From Herbinix luporum (lineage in GTDB: Bacteria; Bacillota; Clostridia; Lachnospirales; Lachnospiraceae): DNA of 64,000 nt. A program made the position numbers and the translations under genes. Shown in pieces: positions 19,494 to 29,269 of this stretch (positions are counted from its first letter, which is position 1; every line of letters begins with the position of its first letter). The notes below the pieces were generated by a model. It did not search any database. It was not told the origin of the DNA and was given only the letters and a program-made list of their open reading frames with translations. The DNA lies in NCBI RefSeq assembly GCF_900070325.1, contig NZ_LN879430.1:1729379-1793378 (forward strand). The letters are read 5' to 3'.

Positions 19494-21053
19494 CTACATC
19501 AAAGTTGAAAAGAGATTCAAGACCTTCTCATATATCTTAATAAACAAAGGCCGCTTCTTCCATTCTTCAAGAGTCACTTCATGACATTCTTCCATTGTTT
19601 TTAACAAATCTTTTTTAATCGTCTCTACAACTTCCTTGTTACACATCCAAACTCCGCATTCATATTGTAAATGAAAGCTTCTATAATCCATATTTACTGT
19701 TCCCACCACGGCCGAATCCTCATTTAACATAGTCTTTGCATGGATAAAGCCCGGTTTATATTCGAAAATTCTTACCCCAGCCTCAAGCAAACTGCCATAG
19801 TGGTAATTAGTAAGAATCTTTACATTCTTTTTATCCGGAATATATGGCGTAATGATACGTACATCTACCCCTCCTATTGCAGCTGTAGTCAGGGCATCCC
19901 TCATATCATCCTCAATTATAAGATATGGTGTAGTAATGTACAATACCTTCTTGGCATAATAGATCATTTGTTTGTAGAAGTCCTCTACCGGATTTCTTGG
20001 ATTATTGGCAGGACCATCGGAGATTACCTGGCAAAAAACGTCACTCTTGGGAAAATTTTTAGTAGGCTTATAATGTTCATAATCCACAGGAGCAGACTCT
20101 ATGGCTGCTTCCCACATCTGCAAAAAAGTTACAGTAAGTCCCCATACTCCATCTCCTATAAGCTTTATAGCATTATCTTTCCACACTCCAAATCGAGGTA
20201 CTAAATTTACATATTCATCGGCTAGATTCATACCACCGGTAAAACCGATATTACCATCAATTACAACAATTTTTTGATGGGTTCGGTAGTTCATATATAG
20301 TTTATCAGTATATTTGTGTATGGGATTAAATACCCTTACTTCAAATCCTTCCCTCTCCAAATCTTTTTTAAATGTCCTAGAAGTCCTAAGCATGGCTCCA
20401 AAATCGTCATAAAGAAAGAGAACCCTTACCCCTTCATTAATCTTTTTTAATAAAGACCTGTGCATTCTATCCCATAGAACCCCTTCACCGATAATAAAAA
20501 AGTTTACCAAAATAAACTTTTCTGCTTTTTCAATCTCTTCAAATATAGCTTCAAAGGCCTGCTCTGCCATGGGATAATATTCCACTTGATTGTTTTTATA
20601 TAAGGGAAAATGGTTGTTTTGTAAATATCTTGTAAGCCGTAACATATCGGGATATTGTTCTTTGAATTCTTCCACCACAGCCGGGTCCTGTTTTAAATAA
20701 CCATAACCTTTAGCCAGCTTATTAAGTACTATCTTATCAATTTTTTTACCTCTGCTGTTGCCCCAAAGCATGAACATAATATGTCCCGTTATGGGAAATG
20801 CAGCTATAATACATATCCAGCTGATTTTATATGAAACATTCCTGTTGTCATTTACCAAGGCAATAATTATGATAATACTAAGAACCTGCAAAAATGTATA
20901 GATATATACCGTAAATCCCCTTAGTTTATAAGATAAATATATAATAAGCCCAAATTGCAGCAGTACCAAAATACCTACAATTGAGGCACGTAATATTCCG
21001 CTTAAATATTTTTTTATACTACCATCTGTTAGGTCATTTATTTCTTTCTTCAA
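19494..21053 (-). CDS. cls: Cardiolipin synthase (phospholipase D superfamily)
   Basis: Makes cardiolipin from two phosphatidylglycerols at the membrane. Two or three N-terminal TM segments (about 20-42, 48-68, 76-98) precede two PLD domains. HKD1 is complete (His259, Lys261, Asp266 in HQKIVVIDG). HKD2 reads HAKTMLNED, so the usual Asp position is Glu445 with Asp446 next to it; His438 and Lys440 are kept. The start is TTG (21053) with AAGGGG upstream. It heads the cls-ruvA-ruvB-zapA run and is divergent from the YprB-like gene, each with its own promoter. Confidence 0.94.
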   Translation of the reverse strand: MKKEINDLTDGSIKKYLSGILRASIVGILVLLQFGLIIYLSYKLRGFTVYIYTFLQVLSIIIIIALVNDNRNVSYKISWICIIAAFPITGHIMFMLWGNSRGKKIDKIVLNKLAKGYGYLKQDPAVVEEFKEQYPDMLRLTRYLQNNHFPLYKNNQVEYYPMAEQAFEAIFEEIEKAEKFILVNFFIIGEGVLWDRMHRSLLKKINEGVRVLFLYDDFGAMLRTSRTFKKDLEREGFEVRVFNPIHKYTDKLYMNYRTHQKIVVIDGNIGFTGGMNLADEYVNLVPRFGVWKDNAIKLIGDGVWGLTVTFLQMWEAAIESAPVDYEHYKPTKNFPKSDVFCQVISDGPANNPRNPVEDFYKQMIYYAKKVLYITTPYLIIEDDMRDALTTAAIGGVDVRIITPYIPDKKNVKILTNYHYGSLLEAGVRIFEYKPGFIHAKTMLNEDSAVVGTVNMDYRSFHLQYECGVWMCNKEVVETIKKDLLKTMEECHEVTLEEWKKRPLFIKIYEKVLNLFSTLM

Positions 21054-21103
21054 GCTAAGTACCCCTTTCTTAAGGTATTTACTTTTATGTCATAAATTTC
21101 ATT

Positions 21104-21132
21104 TATATAATTATTCTAACATAATATTTCAA
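21104..21132 (-). promoter_or_regulatory. Promoter of the cls-ruvAB run
   Basis: Minus-strand TTGAAA (21127-21132), 17-nt spacer, TATATA (21104-21109), about 50 nt before the cls TTG start. It forms a divergent pair with 21141-21170. Confidence 0.55.
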
Positions 21133-21140
21133 TATTTGCA

Positions 21141-21170
21141 TTGTCTTAACTTATTTTGCTATGCTAGAAT
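21141..21170 (+). promoter_or_regulatory. Promoter of the YprB-like gene
   Basis: TTGTCT, 18-nt spacer, TAGAAT preceded by TATGC (extended -10), 30 nt upstream of the ATG. Confidence 0.55.
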
Positions 21171-21199
21171 AGCAGTATATAGATGAAAGGAGAATACCT

Positions 21200-22336
21200 A
21201 TGATAACCAGACAATTTCCTTTAGATGTTAGCTTAACCTATCCTTTAGATAAAGAATATGATACAGATAAAATAGTCTTCTTTGATATAGAAACTACCGG
21301 CTTTACCGCTGAAAGCACATATTTGTATCTAATCGGCTGTATATATTTAAAAGATTCCAGCTTACATATGATACAGTGGTTTGCTGAAGATATTAGGGAA
21401 GAAGGCCAGCTTATCTCTAATTTCTTCGAGTTTATTAAAAATTATAAGCTTTTAGTCCATTATAACGGCTCCGGCTTTGATATTCCCTATCTTACTAAAA
21501 AGTGTGAATTACTTAATTTAGACTACTCTTTTAAGGATATTTTTAGTCTGGATATATATAAAAAAATATCTCCTATAAAGAAGATATTTAAACTAAAAAA
21601 TTATAAACAAAAGACCCTTGAAGCCTTCCTTAATATAGAACGGGAAGATTCTTTTAGCGGTGGCGAACTTATAGAGGTATACCAATCCTACCTTGGAAAA
21701 AAACAGATTGAAAAACTCAAAAATTCAAGAGATTTAAGCGCCAATGAAATAAGAACAGAGCTAGCTAAACTGCTTCATCTTCTCCTACTACATAATGAAG
21801 ATGATCTTAAAGGACTAGTTAGTATATGTCCTATCCTTTATTATTCATATATATTTGATAAACCCTTCCATATTATTCAAGCAGGGGTAGACCAAGGTCA
21901 ATTAAGGATAGAATTAGAATATGATGACTTTGATCTTCCGGTCCGCATAGGTTTTGGGACCGACTGTATATATGTAAATGCATACAAAAATTCTGCCCTT
22001 ATATCTATCGATACTTATGAAGGAGAACTAAAATATTTTTATGATAATTATCATGACTACTATTATCTTCCGGAAGAAGACAGGGCCGTACACAAAAGCC
22101 TTGCCATCTTTGTGGACAAGGAATACCGAAAGAAGGCAAAACCCTCCACTTGCTATACCAAAAAGGAAGGCCTCTTTATACCCTTATATCACCCCATAAT
22201 ATCACCTAATTTTAAAATGGAATATAATGATAAAATTTCATTTGCAGAGCTGAATACTGATTTTCTGCTTAATGAAGAAAATCTCACCCATTATATAAAC
22301 CATATCTTTAGCCATCTACTGTCTGCTAAACTGTAA
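21200..22336 (+). CDS. Ribonuclease H-like 3'-5' exonuclease, YprB family
   Basis: DEDDh-type exonuclease domain protein of 378 residues. Exo I reads FFDIETTGF (Asp29, Glu31), Exo II LVHYNGSGFDIPYL, and Exo III HNEDDLKGL with the His and Asp expected near residue 195. The C-terminal ~170 residues are less conserved and contain no TPR that I recognise. It is one of few plus-strand genes here, with RBS AAAGGAG 8 nt before the ATG and its own promoter. The nucleic acid substrate is not established for this family. Confidence 0.85.
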   Translation: MITRQFPLDVSLTYPLDKEYDTDKIVFFDIETTGFTAESTYLYLIGCIYLKDSSLHMIQWFAEDIREEGQLISNFFEFIKNYKLLVHYNGSGFDIPYLTKKCELLNLDYSFKDIFSLDIYKKISPIKKIFKLKNYKQKTLEAFLNIEREDSFSGGELIEVYQSYLGKKQIEKLKNSRDLSANEIRTELAKLLHLLLLHNEDDLKGLVSICPILYYSYIFDKPFHIIQAGVDQGQLRIELEYDDFDLPVRIGFGTDCIYVNAYKNSALISIDTYEGELKYFYDNYHDYYYLPEEDRAVHKSLAIFVDKEYRKKAKPSTCYTKKEGLFIPLYHPIISPNFKMEYNDKISFAELNTDFLLNEENLTHYINHIFSHLLSAKL

Positions 22337-22399
22337 AATAAACAGTATTGCAAAAACCTATTTATTAATTATGCATATATTAATGATAGGGTGATAATT

Positions 22400-22579
22400 A
22401 TGGATGAATGCCAACTTACTATATTTGTTTCTACTCTAGCATGCACACTTGCAAAATGTTTAACAACTGAGGAATTAACTCTTTTATCTGCTACCCTGGT
22501 CCAATTAGGAGATTCATTAGCTACTATACTTACTAAAAGAGAGTTATGTGAAGAAAGTAGTGCGAATAGCAAATTATAG
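22400..22579 (+). CDS. Small DUF6774-like protein
   Basis: 59-residue protein with a Cys-containing helical core (FVSTLACTLAKCLTTEEL) and LVQLGDSLATI, resembling small proteins I know from Lachnospiraceae annotated DUF6774. Function unknown; no signal peptide. The ATG at 22400 follows AGGGTGAT, a near-perfect Shine-Dalgarno match, which also makes the GTG at 22391 unlikely as a start. It may be cotranscribed with the exonuclease gene 64 nt upstream. Confidence 0.7.
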   Translation: MDECQLTIFVSTLACTLAKCLTTEELTLLSATLVQLGDSLATILTKRELCEESSANSKL

Positions 22580-22617
22580 TCATATATTTTGGGTTAAAAA
22601 TGGGTTACATCAAAAAA

Positions 22618-22648
22618 TCAAGGGTTTGGCAATTTACCAAACCCTTGA
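22618..22648 (-). terminator. Terminator of yceD-rpmF
   Basis: Perfect 12-bp stem (TCAAGGGTTTGG / CCAAACCCTTGA) with a 7-nt loop. On the minus strand TTTTTT follows, so it ends the rpmF transcript. It may also stop plus-strand transcripts from the small DUF6774-like gene, though the T-run is poor that way. Confidence 0.85.
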
Positions 22649-22668
22649 TTTATCTAGCTTTTCGTTTC

Positions 22669-22848
22669 CTACTCAGCAGAAAGGATTTCTTTTTTGTTGT
22701 AAGAACCACAAGCCTTACATACTCTATGTGGAATCATCAACTCTCCGCATTTGCTGCATTTAACCAAATTAGGAGCTTTCATTTTCCAATTAGCCCTACG
22801 GCTGTCTCTTCTAGCTTTTGATGACTTGTTCTTAGGACAGATAGACAT
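22669..22848 (-). CDS. rpmF: 50S ribosomal protein L32
   Basis: 59-residue L32 beginning MSICPKNKSSKARR. A zinc-ribbon Cys set is present (CSKCGE and CKACGSYN), so this is the zinc-binding form. The ATG at 22848 follows GGAGGTG with 5 nt spacing; a GTG six bases upstream would overlap the Shine-Dalgarno. It sits directly after the DUF177 gene, the standard yceD-rpmF arrangement. Confidence 0.97.
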   Translation of the reverse strand: MSICPKNKSSKARRDSRRANWKMKAPNLVKCSKCGELMIPHRVCKACGSYNKKEILSAE

Positions 22849-22850
22849 AG

Positions 22851-23378
22851 TCACACCTCCTTAAAATTGTTGAAGATATCTAGGATTGCGGACATTCGGG
22901 GATCTAATACCGTGTTATCACAGTCACAGGACTTTTCGTTAAGATTAGTCCCGCAATGCATGCAAATTCCTTTGCACTGCTCACTACATAACACTTTCAT
23001 CGGAAAACCGATAATTATTTCATCCTTAATCAATATGTCTACATCCAGATTATACCCAGTAATATAGTTTGCTTCGTCCAATTCTTTTACACGATCATCT
23101 TCAGTAAGGTTTAAATCAATTTCTTTACTAACCGATATATCCATAGGATATTCCAGTTCTTTAAGACATCTGCTACAGAAGATAATTAAGGAGAGCTTAG
23201 TAGAACCTTCAATCAAAACCTTCTTCTTTCCTAGATTTGTAATAGTAAGGTCCACACGATCCTTCCTTGCAAATTCATAAGCTTCACCATCATAGATAAA
23301 TTTCTCCATCTCGATGGGAGCAAGGATATGCTCCACTTTACCTTTTGTATTTATTATTTCTGACAAAGATATAAGCAT
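22851..23378 (-). CDS. yceD: DUF177 / YceD family protein
   Basis: 175-residue DUF177 protein, associated with 23S rRNA/large-subunit maturation and encoded next to rpmF in most bacteria. Cysteines appear as CSRCLKEL (about 68-75) and in the C-terminal CKGICMHCGTNLNEKSCDC, which looks metal-binding. A strong promoter lies ~50 nt upstream and RBS GGAGAGAG precedes the ATG. It and rpmF are adjacent with a 2-nt gap. Confidence 0.92.
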   Translation of the reverse strand: MLISLSEIINTKGKVEHILAPIEMEKFIYDGEAYEFARKDRVDLTITNLGKKKVLIEGSTKLSLIIFCSRCLKELEYPMDISVSKEIDLNLTEDDRVKELDEANYITGYNLDVDILIKDEIIIGFPMKVLCSEQCKGICMHCGTNLNEKSCDCDNTVLDPRMSAILDIFNNFKEV

Positions 23379-23428
23379 TTTCTCTCTCCAATTTCATGTG
23401 TCTTACATAGGATTACGCACTATACTGT

Positions 23429-23457
23429 ATTATAACTACTGGCTTTTTATTTGTCAA
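23429..23457 (-). promoter_or_regulatory. Consensus sigma-A promoter of yceD-rpmF
   Basis: Exact TTGACA (23452-23457), exactly 17-nt spacer, exact TATAAT (23429-23434) on the minus strand. Confidence 0.9.
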
Positions 23458-23487
23458 CGAAAATTCTCTCTTTATTATTTTTACCTT

Positions 23488-24678
23488 CTATAAAAGTGCT
23501 ACTGTCTCTTTGGCAATAGTAAGTTCTTCATTAGTAGGTATTACAGCTACTTTAACCTTGGAATCACTTGTGGATATCATAGTCTCTTCACCTCTAACCT
23601 GGTTAGCTTCTTCATCAATTTTAATTCCTAAGTAGCCTAGATACTCACATACGTCCCTACGTACCTTAGGATCATTTTCACCTACACCGGCTGTAAATGC
23701 TATGGCATCTACACCATTCATACTTGCTACAAATCCACCTATATATTTAACAACCCTATATACAAAAACTTCAAAAGCAATTCTTGCTTTTTCGTTACCA
23801 TTATTCATTGCTTGATTAATATCTCTAAAGTCACTGGAAACTTCAGATAAACCATGTATTCCGGATTCCTTATTTAACAAATGCATGATTGCATCAATAG
23901 TCTTATTTTCTTTCTTGGCAATAAATTCTATAATGGAAGGATCTATATCACCACTTCTGGTTCCCATAACAAGACCTGAAAGAGGGGTAAAGCCCATACT
24001 GGTATCAATGGATTTGCCATTGTGTACCGCAGATATACTTGCACCATTACCTAAGTGACAAACAATAATCTTAGAATTATTTATATCTAGTCCTGCAAAG
24101 TCTGCCATACGTGATGATACGTAACTGTGGCTTGTCCCATGGAAGCCATATTTTCTAATCTTATATTTATCATAATAATCAAGGGGCAGGGCATATAAAT
24201 ATGCCTTTTCCGGCATAGTCTGATGAAATGCTGTATCAAATACTGCCACCATAGGTACATCCTTCATTAGGCTCTGGCATGCCCTAATTCCAATAAGATT
24301 TGCAGGGTTATGAAGAGGTGCCAGGTCATTACATTCTTCGATTGCTTTAATTACTTCATCGGTTATTATGGTGGATTTTGCAAATTTCTCTCCGCCATGA
24401 ACTACCCTATGGCCCACTGCCTGAATTTCTGACAAGTCAGCTATAACACCGTGTTCCTTATTAGTCAGTGCCTCTAAAACCATGGATACGGCAATCTCAT
24501 GATTATCCATTTTTGCTTCGATTACAACTTTATCTTGTCCGGCCGGTGTATGCTTTAAGTAACCTACATCCAGACCGATTCTTTCACAAAGTCCTATTGC
24601 CAGTGCCTCTTTTGCATCTGAATCAATCAACTGGTATTTTAATGAAGAACTGCCACAGTTAATTACTAAAACTTTCAT
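23488..24678 (-). CDS. ackA: Acetate kinase
   Basis: Converts acetyl phosphate and ADP to acetate and ATP, the energy-yielding end of mixed acid fermentation. 396 residues, with the ASKHA phosphate-1 loop (MKVLVINCGSSSLKYQ), FDTAFHQTMP, the HLGNGAS loop and GVGENDP near the end. The ATG at 24678 follows GGAGGATAAAGAA; a TTG 15 nt upstream would overlap the Shine-Dalgarno. It is 22 nt downstream of pta in one operon. Confidence 0.98.
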   Translation of the reverse strand: MKVLVINCGSSSLKYQLIDSDAKEALAIGLCERIGLDVGYLKHTPAGQDKVVIEAKMDNHEIAVSMVLEALTNKEHGVIADLSEIQAVGHRVVHGGEKFAKSTIITDEVIKAIEECNDLAPLHNPANLIGIRACQSLMKDVPMVAVFDTAFHQTMPEKAYLYALPLDYYDKYKIRKYGFHGTSHSYVSSRMADFAGLDINNSKIIVCHLGNGASISAVHNGKSIDTSMGFTPLSGLVMGTRSGDIDPSIIEFIAKKENKTIDAIMHLLNKESGIHGLSEVSSDFRDINQAMNNGNEKARIAFEVFVYRVVKYIGGFVASMNGVDAIAFTAGVGENDPKVRRDVCEYLGYLGIKIDEEANQVRGEETMISTSDSKVKVAVIPTNEELTIAKETVALL

Positions 24679-24700
24679 TTCTTTATCCTCCAATATTATC

Positions 24701-25699
24701 TTAATTATTAGCTTGTGCTTGTACAGCAGTAATTGCTACTACACCTACGATGTCATCTGCAGAACATCCTCTGGACAAATCATTTACCGGTCTTGCAAGT
24801 CCCTGGGTAATCGGTCCATATGCTTCTGCTTTAGCCAGTCTTTGTACTAACTTATATCCAATATTTCCCGCATCTAAATCAGGGAATACCAGTACATTGG
24901 CCTTGCCTGCCACATCACTGTCCGGTGCTTTAGAAGCTCCTACTGAAGGTACGATTGCAGCATCTAGTTGTAGCTCACCATCTAGTTTGATATTAGGATA
25001 GTTTTCTTTTGCAATCCTTGTAGCCTCCACAACCTTGTCTACATCAGGATGCTTGGCACTACCTTTTGTTGAATGGGAAAGCATTGCCACAACCGGCTCT
25101 TCTTGAACAAGGACCTCAAAACTCTTAGCACTGCTTGCTGCAATTTCTGCCAGTTCCTCAGATGAGGGATTTTGTACTAATCCGCTGTCGGCAAAAATAA
25201 AAGTACCATTTGCACCATATTCGCAATTCGGTACTGCCATTAAGAAAAATGCGGAAACCAGCTTTGTTCCTGGAGCTGTTTTAATTACCTGTAATGCAGC
25301 ACGAAGTACATCAGCTGTTGAGTGAACGGCTCCGGCTACCATACCGTCAGCATCCCCTGCCTTAACCATGGTTACACCAAAATAAAGTGGCTGCTGTGTT
25401 AATAATTCTCTTGCCTTATCAGGAGTCATACCCTTGTTTTTTCTAAGCTCTACTAAAAGCTCAATATAACTTTCAAGCTTATCTGATTTTACCGGATCAA
25501 TAATAGTTGCTTTAGACAAATCAAGTCCTTCTGCACCCTTTATAATCTCATCTTCATTACCTATTAATACTATATCTGCAAGTCCTTCTAAAATAATAGT
25601 ATTAGCTGCTTCTAGGGTTCTTCTATCCCCTGTTTCAGGTAGTACAATGGTCTTTTTGTTTTGTTTAGCTTTTGCTTTGATGTCATCAATGAAACCCAT
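24701..25699 (-). CDS. pta: Phosphate acetyltransferase
   Basis: Makes acetyl phosphate from acetyl-CoA; with ackA it forms the acetate/ATP pathway. 332 residues is the short, catalytic-domain-only form common in Firmicutes. Motifs include [46 protein letters not shown] and the C-terminal [32 protein letters not shown] precedes the ATG and a promoter lies ~70 nt upstream. Confidence 0.98.
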   Translation of the reverse strand: MGFIDDIKAKAKQNKKTIVLPETGDRRTLEAANTIILEGLADIVLIGNEDEIIKGAEGLDLSKATIIDPVKSDKLESYIELLVELRKNKGMTPDKARELLTQQPLYFGVTMVKAGDADGMVAGAVHSTADVLRAALQVIKTAPGTKLVSAFFLMAVPNCEYGANGTFIFADSGLVQNPSSEELAEIAASSAKSFEVLVQEEPVVAMLSHSTKGSAKHPDVDKVVEATRIAKENYPNIKLDGELQLDAAIVPSVGASKAPDSDVAGKANVLVFPDLDAGNIGYKLVQRLAKAEAYGPITQGLARPVNDLSRGCSADDIVGVVAITAVQAQANN

Positions 25700-25768
25700 G
25701 ATGTTTCGCCCTCCTTAACATCTATTTTTATATAATTTAATACATAATGAATAAAACTCACAAATTTT

Positions 25769-25797
25769 ATTATAGAACAAAAATAAAATGGATACAA
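25769..25797 (-). promoter_or_regulatory. Promoter of pta-ackA
   Basis: Minus-strand TTGTAT (25792-25797), 17-nt spacer, perfect TATAAT (25769-25774). Confidence 0.6.
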
Positions 25798-25838
25798 GTA
25801 TTAATAATGCTAAAATATTCTCTTTAAGAACATTTTAC

Positions 25839-25867
25839 TTGCTATCATGTTGAAAATTGTATATAAT
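25839..25867 (+). promoter_or_regulatory. Promoter of tmcAL
   Basis: TTGCTA (25839-25844), 17-nt spacer, perfect TATAAT (25862-25867). It is divergent from the pta promoter with 41 nt between their -35 elements. Confidence 0.6.
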
Positions 25868-25941
25868 TTATCAAATATTGGTTCAGTATTCATTTATAAA
25901 TTCCATAGAGTATACCAAAATATATGGAAGGACGGCTTATA

Positions 25942-27177
25942 ATGAAAGTAGTCGGTATAATTACAGAATATAATCCCTTTCATAAGGGACATAAATATCA
26001 TATAGAAGAAGCAAAAAAAATAACAGGAGCCGATTATCTGGTGGCTGTTATGAGCGGAAATTTTGTTCAAAGGGGAAGCCCTGCAATAATAAATAAATAT
26101 GACCGTGCCATGATGGCTTTAAACAACGGAGTTGATTTGGTATTGGAACTTCCCGTCTGCTATGCCACAGGAAGTGCCCAGTATTTTGCCCTAGGGGCAG
26201 TGGCCTTGCTAAACCAATTAGGAATTGTGGATTATCTTTGCTTTGGCAGTGAATGTGGAAATATCAAGCTACTAGAAGATGCTGCAAAGCTCTTTTATAA
26301 ATCATCGGAAAGCTTTGATAACATACTTTACTCTTATATTCGAAAAGGCCTATCCTATCCCGCTGCCAGAGAAAAAGCAGCCAAAGACCTCCTTAAAGCA
26401 GATACTCAAATTATTTCAGAGCCTAATAATATACTGGCTATCGAATATATCAGAGCACTGCTTTTGCTAAATTCCTCTATAAAGCCCATTACAATTAAAA
26501 GAAATAAAGCCCATTACCATGACAAGGAACTTAAAAATGATATCAGCTCTGCTACAGCTATTCGAAGTATTCTGCAAAATTCCAAAAATCCGGCAGAATT
26601 TAGTCCGGTTAAGAATAGTGTTACCAATTGTGTATATGATTATTTTATCAAGAATTATAATAGAAGATTTCCTATAACTATGGAGGATTTTTCCAGTATT
26701 ATTAAATACAAGCTTACCTATGAAAGTAACCGAAAGCTTACAGAGTATCTGGATCTATCATCCGATTTAGTTGACAGAATAAAAAATATAGATATTCAAA
26801 ATTACGATATTGAAAGCTTAATGCAAATAATTAAGAGTAAAAATATAACCTTAACTAGAGTAAGCAGAGCCCTTATTCATATCCTTTTAAACATAAAGAA
26901 AAAAGATTTTAAAGAATATATAGATGATGAAATTATTTATTATGGTAGAATCCTAGGGATGAAAAAAGAAGCATCACATTTAATACGTAAGATAAAAGAA
27001 TATGAAAGAATACCTATTATAACCAAGGTCTCAAAAGCTGATAAACAACTTAGTTCTTTGGGAATGAGTATGTTAAATCAAGATATCTTAGCCAGCCATC
27101 TTTATAATCAGGTGGTTTTTGAGAAATTTAAAATATCCATACCTAATGAATTCAAGCATGGAATATGCATACTTTAA
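25942..27177 (+). CDS. tmcAL: tRNA(Met) cytidine acetate ligase TmcAL
   Basis: ATP- and acetate-dependent enzyme making N4-acetylcytidine at the wobble base of elongator tRNA-Met, formerly YlbM. 411 residues. The nucleotidyltransferase HxGH motif is in EYNPFHKGHKYH (about residues 9-20). GNFVQRGSPAI, LPVCYATGSAQYFA and ISSATAIR are typical of the family. The ATG at 25942 is preferred to one at 25924 because AAGGACGG precedes it and the family begins MKVVGIITEYNPFH. Its neighbour pta-ackA handles acetate, but a functional link is only suggestive. Confidence 0.95.
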   Translation: MKVVGIITEYNPFHKGHKYHIEEAKKITGADYLVAVMSGNFVQRGSPAIINKYDRAMMALNNGVDLVLELPVCYATGSAQYFALGAVALLNQLGIVDYLCFGSECGNIKLLEDAAKLFYKSSESFDNILYSYIRKGLSYPAAREKAAKDLLKADTQIISEPNNILAIEYIRALLLLNSSIKPITIKRNKAHYHDKELKNDISSATAIRSILQNSKNPAEFSPVKNSVTNCVYDYFIKNYNRRFPITMEDFSSIIKYKLTYESNRKLTEYLDLSSDLVDRIKNIDIQNYDIESLMQIIKSKNITLTRVSRALIHILLNIKKKDFKEYIDDEIIYYGRILGMKKEASHLIRKIKEYERIPIITKVSKADKQLSSLGMSMLNQDILASHLYNQVVFEKFKISIPNEFKHGICIL

Positions 27178-27262
27178 GTTTCTGGTTTTACATTTTATAC
27201 CCATTATGCTGTTCTATGTATAAGTGACTTATAATTAAATGTAACTTAATCTTTCAGATAAT

Positions 27263-27303
27263 AAAGGACTGTATCCTGCTTTATACAGGCTACAGTCCTT
27301 TTT
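27263..27303. terminator. Terminator between tmcAL and pepF
   Basis: An 11-bp outer stem (AAAGGACTGTA / TACAGTCCTTT) and an inner CCTG/CAGG extension, with TTTTT on the plus side. It lies between convergent genes and can serve both. Confidence 0.8.
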
Positions 27304-27332
27304 AGTAGATATAGATCTATTTACTTTTCAAC

Positions 27333-29141
27333 TTAATCAAACATTAATTCTTCCATCTGATCCAATAATTCCTCAAATAATTTTAAGGCCTGGTTAACCG
27401 GTTCTTTAGTACTCATATCAACCCCGGCTTCCTTTAACAACTCTATAGGATAATTGGAACTTCCACTGCTTAAGAAGCGTATATAATCATCTACTGCAGG
27501 CTTACCCTCCTGCAAAATCCGTCTGGATAAGGCAATAGCTGCTGAATACCCTGTTGCATACTGATATACATAAAATGCATTGTAAAAATGAGGAATTCTT
27601 GCCCACTCCATATCTAGCTCAGGATCTATTACAATATCATTACCATAATAAGCAACATTTAAATCATGATATATTTTGCAGAGGGTCTCTGCTGTTAAAC
27701 TTTGTCCTTCTTCCACCATCTTATGGGTTATCATCTCAAATTCTGCAAACATGGTCTGCCTATAGAGAGTACCCTTAAATTTGTCAAGGAAGTGATTAAT
27801 AAGATATGCTTTTTGCATCTTATCTTCGGTATTTTTAAGCATATGATTTATTAAGATGGCTTCGTTACAGGTAGAGGCCACTTCTGCCACAAAAATCTTA
27901 TAACCTGCATAAACATATGGCTGCACCTTATCAGAATAGTAGCTGTGTATAGCATGACCCATTTCATGGGCTAAGGTAAATACATTATCCAGGCTGCCAT
28001 TGTAGTTTAATAGAACATATGGATGTGTGCCATAAGCCCCCCAGGAATATGCTCCGCTTCTTTTGTTTTCATTTTCATAAATATCAATCCAGCGATTATT
28101 AAATCCTTCCTGCAGTATCTTTTGATATTCCTCCCCTAAGGGCATAAGACCTTCAGACACAAGCTTCTTGGCTTCTTCAAAGGGAATATCCATCTTAACA
28201 TCCTTAACCAGTGGAGCGTATATATCATACATATGAAGTTCATCTACTCCCAAAAGCTTCTTTCTTAGGGATACATAACGATGCATAAGATGCATATTAT
28301 CATGAACAGCCTCTATCAGATTAGTATAAACTTCTACCGGAACATTACTATCATCTAAGGCTCTCTCAAGGTTTGAACCGTAATTTCTTGCCTTTGTAAA
28401 GAATAATTCCTGTTTTAAATTTGAACTAAAGATAGTTGCAAGGGTGTTTTTGAAACTGCCATAGGCTTCGTATAATCCCTTAAAGGCTTCCTCTCTTACT
28501 CTACGATCATTACTTTCTAGTAACTGAACAAATCTGCCATGGGTTATCCTTACCTTCTCCCCATTTTCATCTTTAATTTCAGGGAACTTCAAATCTGCAT
28601 TATTAAATTTAGAATAAATATTATCAGGACTTGAAGCCATTTCTCCTGCATCGGCTAAAAGTGCCTCCATCTCGGCTGAAAGAACATGGGGTTTACGACG
28701 CATTATATTTTTAAAATAAAAATCATAAAGTTTTAGTCCTTCTTCCTCAGCCATAAATTGTTCTAGTTTTTCCTCAGATATGGTTAAAATCTCAGGTGTT
28801 GCAAAGGACAAGGCTGAATCCACCTGTACCAATAGCACCCCTGCCTTATCTGCAAGATCCTGATATACAAAATTGCCGGTATCTTCATGATATTTTTGAT
28901 TGGCATATACATATACCCTCTCCATCATAATACCAAGCTCATCCGATAGTTTTAGGAATTCAAGTAGGGCTTTTGCTGATTCTGATAAAGTCCCACGATA
29001 ACTTTCTGCTTTTGGCAACAGTTCCTTAAGTTTATTATATTCTTTCTCCCACAATTCATCTGTAGCATATAGATCTTCTATTGCCCAGGTAAATTGTTTT
29101 TCAACCTCATTTCGTTTTGGTAAGCTCTTGCTTTTTGACAT
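27333..29141 (-). CDS. pepF: Oligoendopeptidase F (M3 family)
   Basis: Cytosolic zinc endopeptidase acting on short peptides. 602 residues. The zinc motif HEMGHAIH lies in the C-terminal third, with the downstream Glu in VAEVASTCNEAIL. The N-terminal half is the helical PepF domain (EEYQKILQEGF, NDRRVREEAFKGLYEAY). The ATG at 29141 has AAAGGAGA 7 nt before it; earlier TTG and ATG codons lie on or before the Shine-Dalgarno. Monocistronic between terminators, divergent from ylbJ. Confidence 0.95.
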   Translation of the reverse strand: MSKSKSLPKRNEVEKQFTWAIEDLYATDELWEKEYNKLKELLPKAESYRGTLSESAKALLEFLKLSDELGIMMERVYVYANQKYHEDTGNFVYQDLADKAGVLLVQVDSALSFATPEILTISEEKLEQFMAEEEGLKLYDFYFKNIMRRKPHVLSAEMEALLADAGEMASSPDNIYSKFNNADLKFPEIKDENGEKVRITHGRFVQLLESNDRRVREEAFKGLYEAYGSFKNTLATIFSSNLKQELFFTKARNYGSNLERALDDSNVPVEVYTNLIEAVHDNMHLMHRYVSLRKKLLGVDELHMYDIYAPLVKDVKMDIPFEEAKKLVSEGLMPLGEEYQKILQEGFNNRWIDIYENENKRSGAYSWGAYGTHPYVLLNYNGSLDNVFTLAHEMGHAIHSYYSDKVQPYVYAGYKIFVAEVASTCNEAILINHMLKNTEDKMQKAYLINHFLDKFKGTLYRQTMFAEFEMITHKMVEEGQSLTAETLCKIYHDLNVAYYGNDIVIDPELDMEWARIPHFYNAFYVYQYATGYSAAIALSRRILQEGKPAVDDYIRFLSSGSSNYPIELLKEAGVDMSTKEPVNQALKLFEELLDQMEELMFD

Positions 29142-29269
29142 TTGTAAGTCTCCTTTCATGCTCAAATATCTATTTATTGAGTAATCTATATTTTATATTA
29201 TGAATTATTGAATATTATTAATTATTTCTCAATAGATTATATTAAATAGCCTAATTCCCGGAGATATAA

